Program-made: the position numbers and the translations under genes
The notes under the pieces: model-generated
Seen by the model: only the letters and a program-made list of their open reading frames with translations
Told to the model about the DNA's origin: nothing
The model's database searches: none
Shown here: positions 1 to 11,789 of the stretch, in pieces
Layout: each line of letters begins with the position of its first letter
How positions within the stretch are numbered: the first letter of the stretch is position 1
From: Sodiomyces alkalinus F11
Taxonomy: Eukaryota; Ascomycota; Sordariomycetes; Glomerellales; Plectosphaerellaceae
Direction of reading: 5' to 3'
DNA length: 64,000 bases
Assembly: GCF_003711515.1 (NCBI RefSeq)
Contig: NW_021167087.1
Coordinates: 1,231,306-1,295,305, forward strand

Positions 1-362
1 ACACCATGACCATGTGTTTCGAGGCCTTGGGCGCCAAGGGGGGCAGATACATCGGTCTCGAGAACCCGCCCACTCGCGTCAAGTACACGCGGCGGGACGT
101 GACCGTGGACTGGGTCCAGGCCCTGACGCTCTTTGGGAAACCTGTCAAGCTGGATGGTGTATACGGCAGACCCGCCTCGCCGTCGGATCGTCAGTTCGCC
201 GCGCAGCTTTACAGGGCGGCGGAGAGATGGACCCAGGAGGGATTAGTACGAGGGCCTGACTTTCAGCTTGGAGAAGGTGGCTTGGAAGGTCTTGTAGAAG
301 GAATCGACGACGTTCGCAAGGGCAAGGTTCAGGGGTATAAGTTGGTGTACCCGATAGCTTAG
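1..362 (+). CDS. C-terminal part of trans-acting enoyl reductase (zinc-type MDR)
   Basis: Only the last ~120 codons are in the window; the open frame continues to base 1, so the Met codons at 6 and 12 are probably internal. The tail carries the family's typical end: LYRAAERW, then LGEGGLEGL, then GIDDVRKGKVQGYKLVY, stop at 360-362. This is the ToxD/LovC/RAP1-like group of NADPH-dependent medium-chain reductases, which act in trans on a polyketide synthase or PKS-NRPS whose own ER domain is dead. The nucleotide-binding core is outside the window. Position beside an EthD protein, an alpha/beta hydrolase and a second enoyl-reductase type suggests a biosynthetic cluster whose synthase lies to the left. 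It could instead be a stand-alone quinone-oxidoreductase-like enzyme. The family call is solid; the PKS partner is inferred. Confidence 0.75.
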   Translation, partial: TMTMCFEALGAKGGRYIGLENPPTRVKYTRRDVTVDWVQALTLFGKPVKLDGVYGRPASPSDRQFAAQLYRAAERWTQEGLVRGPDFQLGEGGLEGLVEGIDDVRKGKVQGYKLVYPIA

Positions 363-1118
363 GGTACGATAGCTACGACATGTACAAATGATAGCGGGCA
401 TGAAATTCAGATAGCAGTCTCCTAAGCTCCTTCATTAGACGTTGGTTATGTCGTGAACTTCAAGATAGAACCTCACTTATACGGACTTGGCGCAATTTGT
501 GCAAGAATAAGACTGAAGCAGACACGGTAATGTTAGAAAAGAAATAAAGAGTAAACTAAATGGGGGGGGGGGGGGTTGCTCTCTTTTTTTCTCTTTTTTT
601 TTCATCCCCCCCTCCCCTCCCCCCTTTTTCTATTTTTTCTTTTTCTTTCTACTATTTTTATTTCGATACGTAGTCCACATACAACCACCCACACAACGCC
701 ACCAGCACCATCAGAGCCCACGGTTCTTTTCTTCGTTGACGCCTCAACGGATAATAATTTATTATTCTCCGACCTTCATTTCCTCTGTCCGCCACCGGCC
801 GGAGTCACCGACAACATCATGGCAGCCTTCATAACCCCTGTCATTTTGACGCCTAGCCCAACACCATACCATGCCTGCGCCTCGTCTTAGTCTCGTCTAC
901 GATCAGGATTCAGGGCTCCTTCACATATTTAAAGCAGACCAGACAATGCATGCCCCGTGGTAACACTCACTTCCACGCCAGTCCTTTCTCTCTTTCACTT
1001 ACCGGCACCAAAACTCATTCCCAGAAGCACCTGTGACCTGCCACCAACTTACACGTTCCACCACCAACATTCACACACAAGCATCGCAATCGCAAAACAA
1101 TCTCTACCCATACTCACC
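363..1118. other. Intergenic region with homopolymer and pyrimidine tract
   Basis: It holds the 3' flank of the reductase, a run of 14 G at 562-575, and a C/T-rich tract at about 576-660. The open frame over 576-890 is low-complexity (F/L/P/T-rich) and is not a credible gene. A TATTTAAAG-like box near 925-934 lies about 190 bp before the EthD start and may be its promoter element. Confidence 0.5.
562..575 (+). repeat. Poly-G run (14)
   Basis: Homopolymer in intergenic DNA; its length is likely to vary and be error-prone in assemblies. Confidence 0.9.
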
Positions 1119-1532
1119 ATGAGGCTCCCCCCCATCACATTCAACGCCGTCGCCGAAGCAGGCGTCAAGATGCTCCTGTTCGGCCGTCGCCGCCAAGACC
1201 TCACCCCCGCCGAGTTCCGCGACTACTACGAGAACCAGCACATGCCCCTCCTCAGGAACCTCTCGGGCGACGTGTTCCCTCTATCCCACGAGCGGTCCTA
1301 CGTCCAGCGCCTCGGGCCCGACTTCGCAGCCAGCGTGGTGCTGGGCGAGCAGGACGACTTTCTCTACGACTCGATGGCCATCTTGACCTGGCGGGACATG
1401 GCCCACTTTCAAGCCACGTTCACGCTGTATGGAGACGACAATGTCGGGAAAGCCATTGAGGAGGATGAGGCCATGTTCACCGAATGGGGGAAGGCCGTGC
1501 TGGTCCAGGTCCAGGCTAGTTCCGGTTGCTAG
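1119..1532 (+). CDS. EthD domain-containing protein
   Basis: 137 aa, no intron. I start at 1119 because that ATG has a good context (TCACCATG) and the EthD fold begins right after it; the frame upstream to 957 is low-complexity and looks like leader. The pattern is that of the EthD/dimeric alpha-beta-barrel family: LFGRRRQDLTPAEFRDYYENQ, then HMPL near residue 40, and a second half with MAILTWRDMAHFQATF. EthD proteins are small oligomeric enzymes. In fungal polyketide clusters members act as decarboxylases or dehydratases on aromatic intermediates; the founding bacterial EthD supports ethyl-tert-butyl-ether oxidation. It sits between an enoyl reductase on the same strand and a convergent alpha/beta hydrolase. 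The substrate cannot be read from sequence. A second EthD gene lies at 15904. Confidence 0.8.
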   Translation: MRLPPITFNAVAEAGVKMLLFGRRRQDLTPAEFRDYYENQHMPLLRNLSGDVFPLSHERSYVQRLGPDFAASVVLGEQDDFLYDSMAILTWRDMAHFQATFTLYGDDNVGKAIEEDEAMFTEWGKAVLVQVQASSGC

Positions 1533-2076
1533 ACGGAGCATTCCGGATATCCCTGTCGGGGCGGCTGGTCTGATATGATATATCCGTTCTTCCCCCGCTT
1601 TAAACGGCCCTCTTTACTTTTTCGTCTTACGCCAGTGTAGCTTGCTTGGGAAGTGTATTATTCTATAGTCTGTAGTATCGAATCAATGCACCTCCGTGCC
1701 GACTTTTCCTGCCGTGGATATGTCCGGCCGGCCGTTCTAACTCCTTGGCATATCACCGTCGAGCCTCGTCCGTACCCTCAACACCCAAACGCCAACGCCA
1801 ACGCCCAGCACCTGCTCTGCACATGCAGTATTGGGTTATGGCCCGCTCTATCTCTATTGGGACTGGAAAACTTCAACTTGAAACTTCAACTTGTTGTCCG
1901 CGGCCGCCTCCAGACTAGGACTATCCGTAGAATAGGAAGTTAGGAGCCTAAGATGTTCCATGTACACACCAGCGCAAAAGCCTGCAAATAATGATATTAA
2001 CGAATTCAAGTGCATCCTCGCGACTGATGTACACTCTCCCAATCCTGACCTTCCCCTCTCCAGCACACAATCCCAT
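1533..2076. other. Intergenic, convergent 3' flanks
   Basis: Space between the EthD gene and the convergent hydrolase gene. A short imperfect direct repeat (CAACGCCAACGCCAACGCC-like) lies near 1788-1806 and an AACTTCAACTTGAAACTTC tract near 1869-1887. No gene seen. Confidence 0.4.
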
Positions 2077-3482
2077 TCAAATCGGCCGGTTCTCAATCGG
2101 CGGTCTTTGGATTCCAAAAACCTCATCCATCCACGAGAAAATCTTGAACTGGAACCGAGAAACCGCCCCCAACTTGGCCTGTAGCGAGCCTTGACCCGGC
2201 CCCACCGGATCCCACATCGTCAACCCTTCCTCGCCGCCCCGAAACTGGGCAAGCTTCTGGTAGGTCAAGTGCGGCTCGACCGTGTAGATGGAATCACGCG
2301 CACTCGTAACCATGACGGGACACTTCACCCTGGCGCAGATGGGCTCCTCGCCGGGCGGCTCCAACGAAATATCCGCCAGCTTGCGCAGCGCATCGACGCA
2401 CGAATCCGTGCCGAACGCCATGCGCAGGTGCCCAAACTCGAGCTGGTGCTGCATGTTCAGGCCCGCCGCCCACTCCAGCACCGCATCCGCCGCGCCGTCC
2501 GACAGGTATTTCAGGAAGAAGGGCGACCGCGCGCGGACCTGGGGCCCGAAATCGTAAAAGCCGTCGCAGGAGATGCAGGCCTTGATGCGCGGGTCGGTGG
2601 CGGCGCGGAGGGCGAAGTAGCCGCCCATGGCCATGCCCATGACGCCGATGCGGTCGAGGTCGATGTTCCACTCCGGGTGCTCGCCGACGAGGGTCCAGAG
2701 GTGGTCGAGCACCGTCGACACTACGACTTCCCAGTCCCGCCGGATCGGGGGCTGGCCTGGCCGTCGGAGCACGATGCCTTGTCCCGGGCCGTCGAAGGTC
2801 ATGACCGCGTAGCCGCGGGACGCCGAGCCTGACGCGGTAACGAAGTAGAGCTCTTCTTGTGTAGAGTCGAAGCCGTTGAGCGCGAGGAGCAAGGGCACTT
2901 TTTCTGCGCCGGGCTTCGTCGCTGCGGATTTCGGCGTGGGCAGGTACATGTATCCGGGGAGTTTGGTGTTCTGGTAGGGGACCTCGAACGTCTCGACGGC
3001 GGTGTCGAAGAGGGCGCACGCGCTGCGGAAGTTGGCCACCGACTTTTCCATGATGGGCAGCAGCCTGGTGTCGGACGGGTTGACATGCAACATGCTGGCC
3101 CGACGCCCTGGAAATTAGCCCTTTTTTTCGTTTCGCCTCGCCCTGGCCGGCCCACGAGTCGCAACCACCATCAGGCCACGACAGAGAAAAAGGGACGGTG
3201 GACCTACTATTCGCTCGCGCGCCTGTAATTGCACGCCCGCAAGAAAGCCCACCTCGCCGCTTCCCTATCGCCGACCTTCAGTGCGCTGTCCGCTGCCTCT
3301 TCGGCGAGTTCCGCCGCCTCCGCCCACGCCTGGTACCAGCTTTCGGGATCATTCTTCTTGATCTTGGAAGCCGCCTCCAGACACTCGCCCACGTCGGCGC
3401 CCTGTGTGGGCGCCATGGCCAGTATGCGGACGAACTCGAAGTTGAAGAACTGCCATGGCAGGATGTCGTGTGTCTGCGGCAT
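2077..3482 (-). CDS. Alpha/beta-hydrolase-fold protein of PKS-NRPS-cluster type, nucleophile Ser replaced
   Basis: Two exons, 3482-3208 and 3094-2077, intron 113 bp with GTAGGT donor; joined they give 430 aa. The join makes YRRASEYMLHVNPSD, a typical run in this family. An N-terminal helical cap (1-90) is followed by a DUF1100/Fus2-like alpha/beta hydrolase core: LNGFDS oxyanion region, FDGPGQG, then the nucleophile elbow at about residues 245-249, which reads GMAMG instead of GxSxG. The acid DSIYTVEP segment is present, but the last ~60 residues contain no His. Relatives (e.g. ORFZ of the ACE1 cluster, PyiE of pyrichalasin) are needed for ring formation after a PKS-NRPS. The missing Ser and His suggest a non-hydrolytic cyclase, tautomerase or binding role here. 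Family call strong; role inferred. Confidence 0.85.
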
Positions 3483-4554
3483 CTCGAGAGAGTGGAGGTG
3501 ATGCCCGTGGAGGATTGCTAGGTCTGTGTATGCGGGTGTATGTGGGTGTTGTGGGCTGGGTGTGGGTGTCGTGGTGTGTATGTGCCGCGCGACCGTGTTT
3601 GTGAAGATGATGTTGTGCTGGGTTTCCCAAATCGAGTTGACCAGATTCGGCCGTGGGTTCGCCTCGCTTTTTTCCTGGCTTCCTGTACCACGCGCGCGAC
3701 CGGGAGGGAGGTTAGGGACTAGGAGGGACTAGCGTCGGGTCTTTTTCAGCACAGACCGGGACGAAGTCGGTGGATAGGTATGATTGTGGGGCCCAGGCGC
3801 ATGCGGGTCCGGCCGAAAGCCATGTGTCAGGCCCGTGCCCGACCCACTTAGTTTGCTCACCAGCATTAAGCTTCATGCTTGGTCGATCCAAGGGACCAAA
3901 TTAAAGTGGGGCGGCCCGAGTGCAAGGTACAACGCGTTACATACGTACCGTACCCTAGGGCCTAGGAATAAGAGCTGAGAGCCTGAGGCTGCCTCAACTT
4001 GCAGCTGCAGTACGAGTCGAGTTGACAGGATCCTGGACAATTTCATAGCTTACAGAGTCATAGCCTAGGAAAAACTGCGGAATGGTTAATGGCTTTGCCA
4101 ATATGGTACATGTAATTTCATGTTCGCTTACACATCTGGGCTGTGCCTCGCATGCCGTCGGGGCGGGCGGGAAATGAGAGAACGGCGGCAATCGACGAAC
4201 AGGGAGAGCTATGGCCTATGGGCTATGGCCCTGTGGTCTGTGGATAAGAAGGGAAATCAAATCCTGAAAAGGCTGCCCGCCCATCAAGTGCGGCTCGACA
4301 CCAAATACGAAAACGTGCGGATTAGAGCCAGTCATCACCTTGACTAATAATACATGTAACCAATCAAGCAACCAGAGCCCAGACCCCAATCAGGTAGTAT
4401 TCGGAGAATAAGCGGTGAAAACATGAATTTATTGGCGCCAAGTCGCGACTCACACTAAATACCTGCACGGGAGGAAAGAGACACAACCAAAGACAACAAA
4501 AGACAACCAAGGACAAAAGTGCTTGAGTCTAGGCCTAACATGTGGCATGTCCCG
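3483..4554. other. Intergenic region
   Basis: Promoter side of the hydrolase gene and 3' flank of the next gene, which runs the same way. The G/T-rich stretch 3520-3600 lies directly upstream of the hydrolase. Small open frames here are shadows without recognisable protein. Confidence 0.4.
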
Positions 4555-6165
4555 CTAACCCAGTGCATTCTCAACCATGGTGGTCTCAATCTCGAGACCT
4601 CCGGCCCTAACCCTCTCCACAAAATCCGGTCCCAAAACTGCGGCGGTCAGGCATCCGCCCTTGATGCCATCTGTCAGGTTCCGGTCGTACAGCAGCGTAG
4701 CCGCCGCTTGCGCCATGATCATAGCAGCAAAGGGATACCCCCCCTCGTTGTACTTCAGCTCGATGAGGCAACCCTTGCCCCCGTTCTTCTCCACCGCGGG
4801 GTCAGCCTCGATGAAAGCGGCCGCCGTGAAGGGCGCGCTCCTGATCTGCTCCTCGGAGGGTCCGGTGCCCAGGTCCGGCGCGGAACGCAAGATGAGGTTC
4901 ATGAACCAGGGATATTGGACCCAGGAGAACACGGTGAGCATGACGTAGCAGCGGACCATGTTGCCAATGGCGCCCAGGTACGACTCGGCTTTCTCGTACT
5001 CGTTGTACTGGAAGTTGGGGCCCCAGCTGCTCTTGGGCCCGCCCAGGAGACCCCAAGACCTGTTGATGAGGCCGCGAGCTTGGTCGCCAGGCGGCGAGGA
5101 GTTTGTCAAGCGCCCGAGGAAAGGATCTTTGTGGATTCCGCGGATGGTCTTCAGGGGATTGGTGTAAGGTATCGGCGTCAAGAACGATGGGTGGCCGGCT
5201 TCGGCGAGGGCTTTCGGACCTCCGCTTCCGAAGGAGAGCATCGTGCGCAATGTACCGCCGCTCATGTTGGACCTGGATGCTGGATTAGACCCGAGAACCC
5301 CCGTCAAGTAGCGTTCAGGAGGATGGGTTGCAAACTGCGCATAGCATACTCAACCATATCGATCCGCAGCGTCATGTTCCCCATCTGTGCCGACCATTTC
5401 TTCGCAAGCTCGCGGGAGCCGTGGATAGCAAGAAGATCCATTGCTCCTGCCCTGAATCCGCAAGCTAGGATCAGCTGTTGATGAAACTGGTCAGCTGACT
5501 AGTTCCAGTTTCACAGGTCACAGTTCGAAGCCGCCACCTACCGCAACGCCATTTTCCTCGGCTTGTTTGTGGTATTTGTTGATCCAGTCTCGGCAAATTG
5601 GAGGAACTGCGGCGCTGCGAATCACTGTCAGAAATTATCAAATGAGAGACGGAGGAAGAAGAGATAAAAAAAAAAGAAAGAAGAAGAATGGGAAAACAAG
5701 GGGGAAAAAAAAGGGCCGGAACAAACCAGTCCACATAGTCAGTTCGCTGCTCCACACACGCCCGTATGATGTTTTCTCCATCAACAGTGTAGAGAACGCT
5801 GCTGATGCACACCTTGGCCCTGCCAATGACCTCTCCGAGCGTCTTGGTGTCCTCAGGCGTAACAACCTCGAGCTCTAATCGACACGCGTCAGTATGGACT
5901 TCAATGTTGACATTGGCTTCTCAAACGGTGCGAGTGCGACTCCATGAGTCCATCTTTTCTCACCTGGCTGCACTCTATCGGGGTACTCTTTTCTCAACCG
6001 CGCTGCCAGCTTCTCGAGCCGCTCAATTGACCGACCGGCGACTGCCCATTTGAGGTCCGCGGGAAGCTTGGCGGCGATGTGTGTGCATATCTTCGTGCCC
6101 GTGAAGCCGGAGCCTCCAACCACGACGATGCCATATTTCCGGGGAGTCGAGTCCGGGGCCGCCAT
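4555..6165 (-). CDS. Saccharopine-dehydrogenase-like trans-acting enoyl reductase
   Basis: Five exons: 6165-5964, 5874-5727, 5614-5542, 5474-5350 and 5272-4555, giving 421 aa with every phase consistent. Introns are 89, 112, 67 and 77 bp. Start at 6165 has A at -3 and G at +4; 6180 is an in-frame alternative. The N-terminus has the Rossmann motif GGSGFTG followed by WAVAGRS; next come YTVDGENIIRACVE and YVDC, then the LACGF segment, MSGGTLRTML and a C-terminal GYPFAAMIMAQAA run. Fungal members resemble the mycobacterial trans-acting enoyl reductases of lipid synthesis and are annotated as saccharopine-dehydrogenase-like. Where most relatives read CGFDS after the third intron, this one reads CGFRAG. 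It is transcribed in the same direction as the hydrolase. Family call confident; role in the putative cluster inferred. Confidence 0.85.
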
Positions 6166-6180
6166 ATTGTGAGTGGACAT

Positions 6181-6551
6181 GTGCTCCAAGTCGATGTCGT
6201 TGGATTGGTACCTGTTTTGCAATAAACTCCCGGCGCCCTAATGTGAGGAAAGAGCGAGCTGCGAAACGACTTGAACAGGCATTGAAGAGGGGGGCCAGAC
6301 TGCCAGTGGTGGCGTCTCAGTCCTTATATCGTCGGCGGGATGGCGGACAATTATTGGACAGGGGGGGCGGAGATTGGTGGACTTTTGGGCGCTGTTGGTT
6401 GTTGGTGTCACACGTCAAACGAGCACTTTATATGTGGTCAAAACTGACTTATACCTCTGCCGGAGATTGAAAGGTTAGTTCACTACCTTAGGTACCTTAC
6501 TCTGTATAACTTTGCCCCACATCTTAATCGCTGAGTCGAAGAGATTACAGG
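6181..6551. promoter_or_regulatory. Upstream region of the enoyl reductase gene
   Basis: On the minus strand, TATA-like boxes lie near 6325-6320 (TATAAG) and 6435-6428 (ATATAAAG). At 6483-6500 there is one of the ACCTTAGGTACCTTA islands found in many intergenic regions of the window. GC-normal sequence ends abruptly at 6552, where the AT-rich element begins. Confidence 0.35.
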
Positions 6552-6592
6552 TAAACTGATATCTAACCACGAGGCTAAGCTAAGGGTAGGTG
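6552..6592 (+). repeat. Left terminal inverted repeat
   Basis: 41 bp identical to the reverse complement of 11790-11830. It starts TAAACTGATATC and contains CTAAGCTAAGGGTAGG. Unlike the interior it shows no mismatches. Confidence 0.85.
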
Positions 6593-9500
6593 TGGGGCAG
6601 AGTAGGGCAGATAGTTAAGCTAAGAGTTGCTATAGGGCGTGGTCTATACTGGGTTATATAATAAGTGTATATGCCTGAAGTATCCGGTATTAATACGAGG
6701 GGTAAATAAGTAAGGGGTAATAAGTAGAGTAGGAGGTGGTGATAAATAGACGAAAAGACGGAAAACGGGCCGGAAACGATTCAGAAACGATTCAGGATAA
6801 CTTCTTACACGGAACTAAATCCTGATAGTAAGATTCAGCCGCGAGAAGAGGTTAAAGACCTAGAAGAATAGGAAGACGACTTTTATAATCTTAGATTTAT
6901 TAAAAATAAGAATTAAAGACTATATCTTTATAGACTTTATCCGAGTCGCCGAGCACTATAAGACGTTATCCTAAGGAATTAAGTTAAATAAGTAAGTATT
7001 TACTAACTACTACTTTATATTATCTATTACTTACTAAGATTAGATTCTATTTAAGGGGGAAAACGTCCTAATTTTAATTTCTACCGCTATATATAGTAAC
7101 GGAAGACTTACCCTAGGCTCTCACGCTATATAGGTTAATAATATTCTATATACCGCTAGAATTCCTAAGATACCTTAAATATTACCTGCTAGAGTAGCCG
7201 TTATTATCCTAGTAGATATTTTAAATAATAAGGAGAAAAGTTCTCTATAGAAAATCATACGTTATACCTTTATTTAAGGTATTTTCTTAATTACTACCCT
7301 CTTTTAGATCTAGTATAAAATAGCTCGAAAATAACCAGGTTTTCGGGCTACTAGTACTATACTTAGAGATATACTAGTTTTCCGCTATACTTATACCTAT
7401 TAAGGCGGTAAAGCTTATTAATATCTTTTAGAATTAGACTTTTATTATAAAAGTATTATACTATAGCTACTTAATTAAATTAGTGTAAGAAGATCCAAAG
7501 TTAAGGAGCTTACTATATAGAAAAAGACTTTAGGGTAAGTAAAACGCGTTTAGATTAAGAAGTATAGGTACTAATATTATTTTAGATAGGTATAGGCAGT
7601 AAAAGGAAGATTTAGTAAAAGGACTGCTTATATAGACCGGGAAGAAACGTGTATTCTAGTCGTGGACTCTAGTATCTACTATATAAGTATAATATTTTCG
7701 GTATTTACGTTATATCGAATTATTTCTAATTAATTATAGTACCTTGCCGACTTTTAATAATATCGTATACAGTGCTAGTCTTAGTTACTAGGCGAAAAAA
7801 CGCGTTATTACTTTCTCGCGATTATTCCTCCGGTCTTTTACCCTTATATAGACCTTATTAGATAGACTTTTAATCTAATAATACACGGAATACTAGCGAA
7901 TCCTAATAAGAACTACTACTTTTTTATAACGAGCCGCAGAAAACGAAGGATATATAGTATATAATTCCCGAAATTATTCAGAAATAATTCGGGAACGATT
8001 CGGAAATAATTTAGAGACTATATTTCACTTATACTCTAACTCTCTTATATAGATAAGGTGTATATCGCGGGACCTAAAGAAATCTAACGGTGAAAATATA
8101 ATATCGAATTTCGATTTTTTATACTATACGATTTTAATATAATACCGTGGATTATTATAACCTTATATAGAATATACGTCTACCCTCCCCCACCGCCTTT
8201 AAAAGCCCCCCTATTAGTTATTAATAGTATTACTCGAGTACTCACGAAAATTAATAAACCGATAACTATACTAAATACGTTCCTTAAGTCGAGTAAACTT
8301 AGGTAATTCGTGGCAGAATTTAAAGGTAAGATAATTATAGATATTTATACTAGCCTTATAAATACCGATTACCTTCGGTATATTATTCGTAAGTAGTAGA
8401 TTATCCTCTTTTCTTAAGGCGGTTAAGGTCTTACTTTAGCTCTAGAGTAGATAAAAAAGGTAAACTAACGAATATATATAAGTATACTACCTTATTACCT
8501 ATAGTTATAAAGAAGATTCTAATAGCCTATATTAGTATATCCAGTACTTATACTAATCACGATATAACTATATAGTAATCTGTTTTTTTAAGGAATAGGT
8601 AAAATAATAGAAGTTTCCTGATATAACTTTCTTTTTCGTTAATACTAACTATAAATATATCGGCGGCGTAGAGTAAAAAGAAATTATTTATATATAGTAT
8701 AGTTAAAACTCGGAAAGAGGTATATACCCGAATTATTCCCGAATCGTTTCTAAATCGTTTCTAATATATATTAGTGCTCCCTTTAGTAAGGTGCTATATA
8801 AACTCGGAGATAATAAAGATATATCTCTATATATTTTAGTAGGTTTTCCGGATCCTCGAGGATAAGTATAGTATTCTAATTTAGTGGAAATACCTTTATA
8901 GCACGGGTCTTCTTAGGGTGATTTTAGACTAGGCTTTACTAGCGATTTAAGGCTTTAGAAAATATCTTTAGGAGAGGTACTAGCTTAAAGAGCCTTAGGA
9001 GTTTATTTTCGGCGTGGTATTAACAGTATTTTAGGAGGTAACCTAGAATAAGGGGAAGGATTATACTACTAAATCCTTATAAGTTTCCTAGAATACTAGA
9101 CTTAGGAGGATTATAATAACCTGTATAATAAGATTAGCCGTGAGTTTTTCCTCGAAATTATCTAGAAATAATTCGGACACGATTCCGGTATTATTCGGAA
9201 ATAATTATAGAACGATTTAGCGATAATTAGGAAACGTTTTCGGCAGGGTAACTAAAACTAACCGACTTACTAGGGAGATTTCCCTAGTATTATAACTAGG
9301 CTATATATAAACGCTTTCTATATATCGCTATAGGATTTTACTAAGCTACCTTAAGTATTCCCGTGAAAGATTAGGCACTAATTACCGATAATTTAAATAT
9401 AGTCGAGGTTATATATTAAGCCTTATACTTATAGACTAAGCGAAATATCTATATCCTTAAAGTAATTAATAGATAAGTTTAGCTTAAGTTATACCGAACC

Positions 9501-11789
9501 TACTTACTAAGTTTATTAGATATCGTGATTATAATTAGAATCCAATCTTAAGAGATTTTACGATACATTCTCTTTAAGTCCTAGGATTATAGCGGAATAC
9601 TAGTATAAGAGACCGGGTAAATAACTACTTAGGTTATAAAAGTAAGCTTTACTATTTTATTATATATAGTAGAAGAGTTACTAACCTTATAGTATTTTAG
9701 AAAGAAAACTACGTAAGACTAATACCGAATAAGAGGAGGATTTTTATAATTAGTCGCGAAGCCGTGTAGTATTAAGTAACCGATCGATTTCGAGGTTACC
9801 GCTTAACCCTCCGGAAGATTTTAGCGTATTCGATTAAAACGATATAGAGTCGGATTCTCGAAATTCTTTAGTATAAAGCATAAGGAGTATACTATTAAGC
9901 GGGGTCCCTCTAAGACGCTTACGAAGTTAACGCCTAAATCCATGTAATCTTTATTAGCAGGTTACCCTAAGTTAGATTTAAGCTTTATAAGCTTCTTTAT
10001 CTTTTAAGGAGAGGTCTCTTAATATAGAGGAGCGTAGATATAAGATAGCTTAAAAGGATCGTGAATTAAAGGCTGAAATTAAGAGGCGAAGGCTTAAAGA
10101 TAAGCGGCGTTATACGCTTAAGCTAAAGCGGATCGAACTAGAAAGAGAGTTATTATTACGTTTAGGATAACCGAGTTAAATAGGTAAGAAGACTTTAGTT
10201 ATCGGTATCGTTATTCGTATTATTATAGGGTATTCTTAAAAAAAAAAGCTATATCTTATAAAAAAACGCCTTTATAGACGCCTAATTATTATCGTAAAGT
10301 CCGAAATAGTAAAACCCCGATATAATAGAAACGTTTCTAAAACGTTTTGTAAATAACTACTTACTCCTCGTTATTAGAAGTAGTATTACGGGCCCGTAAG
10401 ACCCGATAGTAACGGGGAGGGGGGCGGATAGCCTTAGGGAAATCTAGTAAAATAAATATTAGTCTATTAGTTCTTATTTTATAAAGAGTAGTAAACTTAC
10501 CCGAGACTATTTTACTATCCGCTATATTATTATAGCGATACTTAGCCTAGACTATATAAAGATAGTCGTAATAAGGGGGGGGATAGCCTATAAAATAGAT
10601 ACTATTAGTAAAAGATACTAATAGAAAAATAAAATACAATATACTACGACCAATAGAGTTCTACTCTATACACGCCTAGTAATATTCCTCCGAACTCCAG
10701 CCGAAAAGATCTATTTTTATATAAAAAATATCGGGCTAGTAAAATAGATATATTAGCACGCGTTTCTAAATAGGTTCGGAATCGTTTCTAAAATAGTCCT
10801 TATATTTCCTTTATTATTTCGCGGAATATTACGAAGCTATATATCTTTAGCCACCGCTTTAGCCTTACGAGGAGTGTTAAGCTAACCGTTAATACTAAGA
10901 GTAAGGTTTTATATTAATCGGTAGTATTAAGCGGTACGGGTATTATCATAAGCGTTAAGGGAGCCTAAAGCACTTAGAGCGGCCTACGTATAGTGCGTCT
11001 TATAGATATATCTCTTTAGTGCATTAATCGAGGAAAGTTTAGAGCGCTATATAGAATAAATTAGTTAAAGCCTTATCGCTATTTCGTGAATAGGAAGATA
11101 CTTATATTAAAGCAGAGCTCGCCGTCTTCTTCTATAAAGCGGTAGTATATCTCTCCCGCTACTAGGATAACCTTACTAGTCTTATAGAAGTATTAGTAAA
11201 CTATAGTATATTAGATTAACGAGTATACTTACACCGTCCGTCTTAAATTCTAGTAGATTTCTAGGATATTCATTACTATCTTCCCTATTTATATACTATT
11301 AGTATACCTCCGTATCTCTATAGTTAAAGGGTATTATCGCGAATTCTATAGGAGAAATTTTAAAGAGGGTTAGAAAGGTTTCTAAAACGTTTCCTAATCG
11401 TTCCCGAATTGTTCCTGAATTATTTCTAACGCGGTTAGAGACGTAAAATACTAAAGAATCGATCCTAATAGGAAAATATACCTAAAGATAACGAGGAAGA
11501 TAAATAAATTAATATAGTTAATAAAAAAAGTATTAATAGAGGGTAATAGTGATAGCACGAAAACACTCTCTATGAAAATATAGAGTAGTGGTAAAAGGAA
11601 AGAGATATAATAACGTTAACGCTACGAAAAAGAGGGGACTAACACGTTAACGTGTTACGACGCGACTCGTAAAGACTGGAGAAACGTTTCCCCTATACCG
11701 TTATTCCGGTATTCCACTATTCCTCTATTCGACTAATTAAAGCTTAGCCCCACACCTACCCTTAGCTTAACTTTTCCCAGCCACCCCCC

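Noticed and set aside
576..890. 104-codon frame rich in F, L, P and T
   Set aside because: It translates a pyrimidine tract; there is no protein-like pattern.
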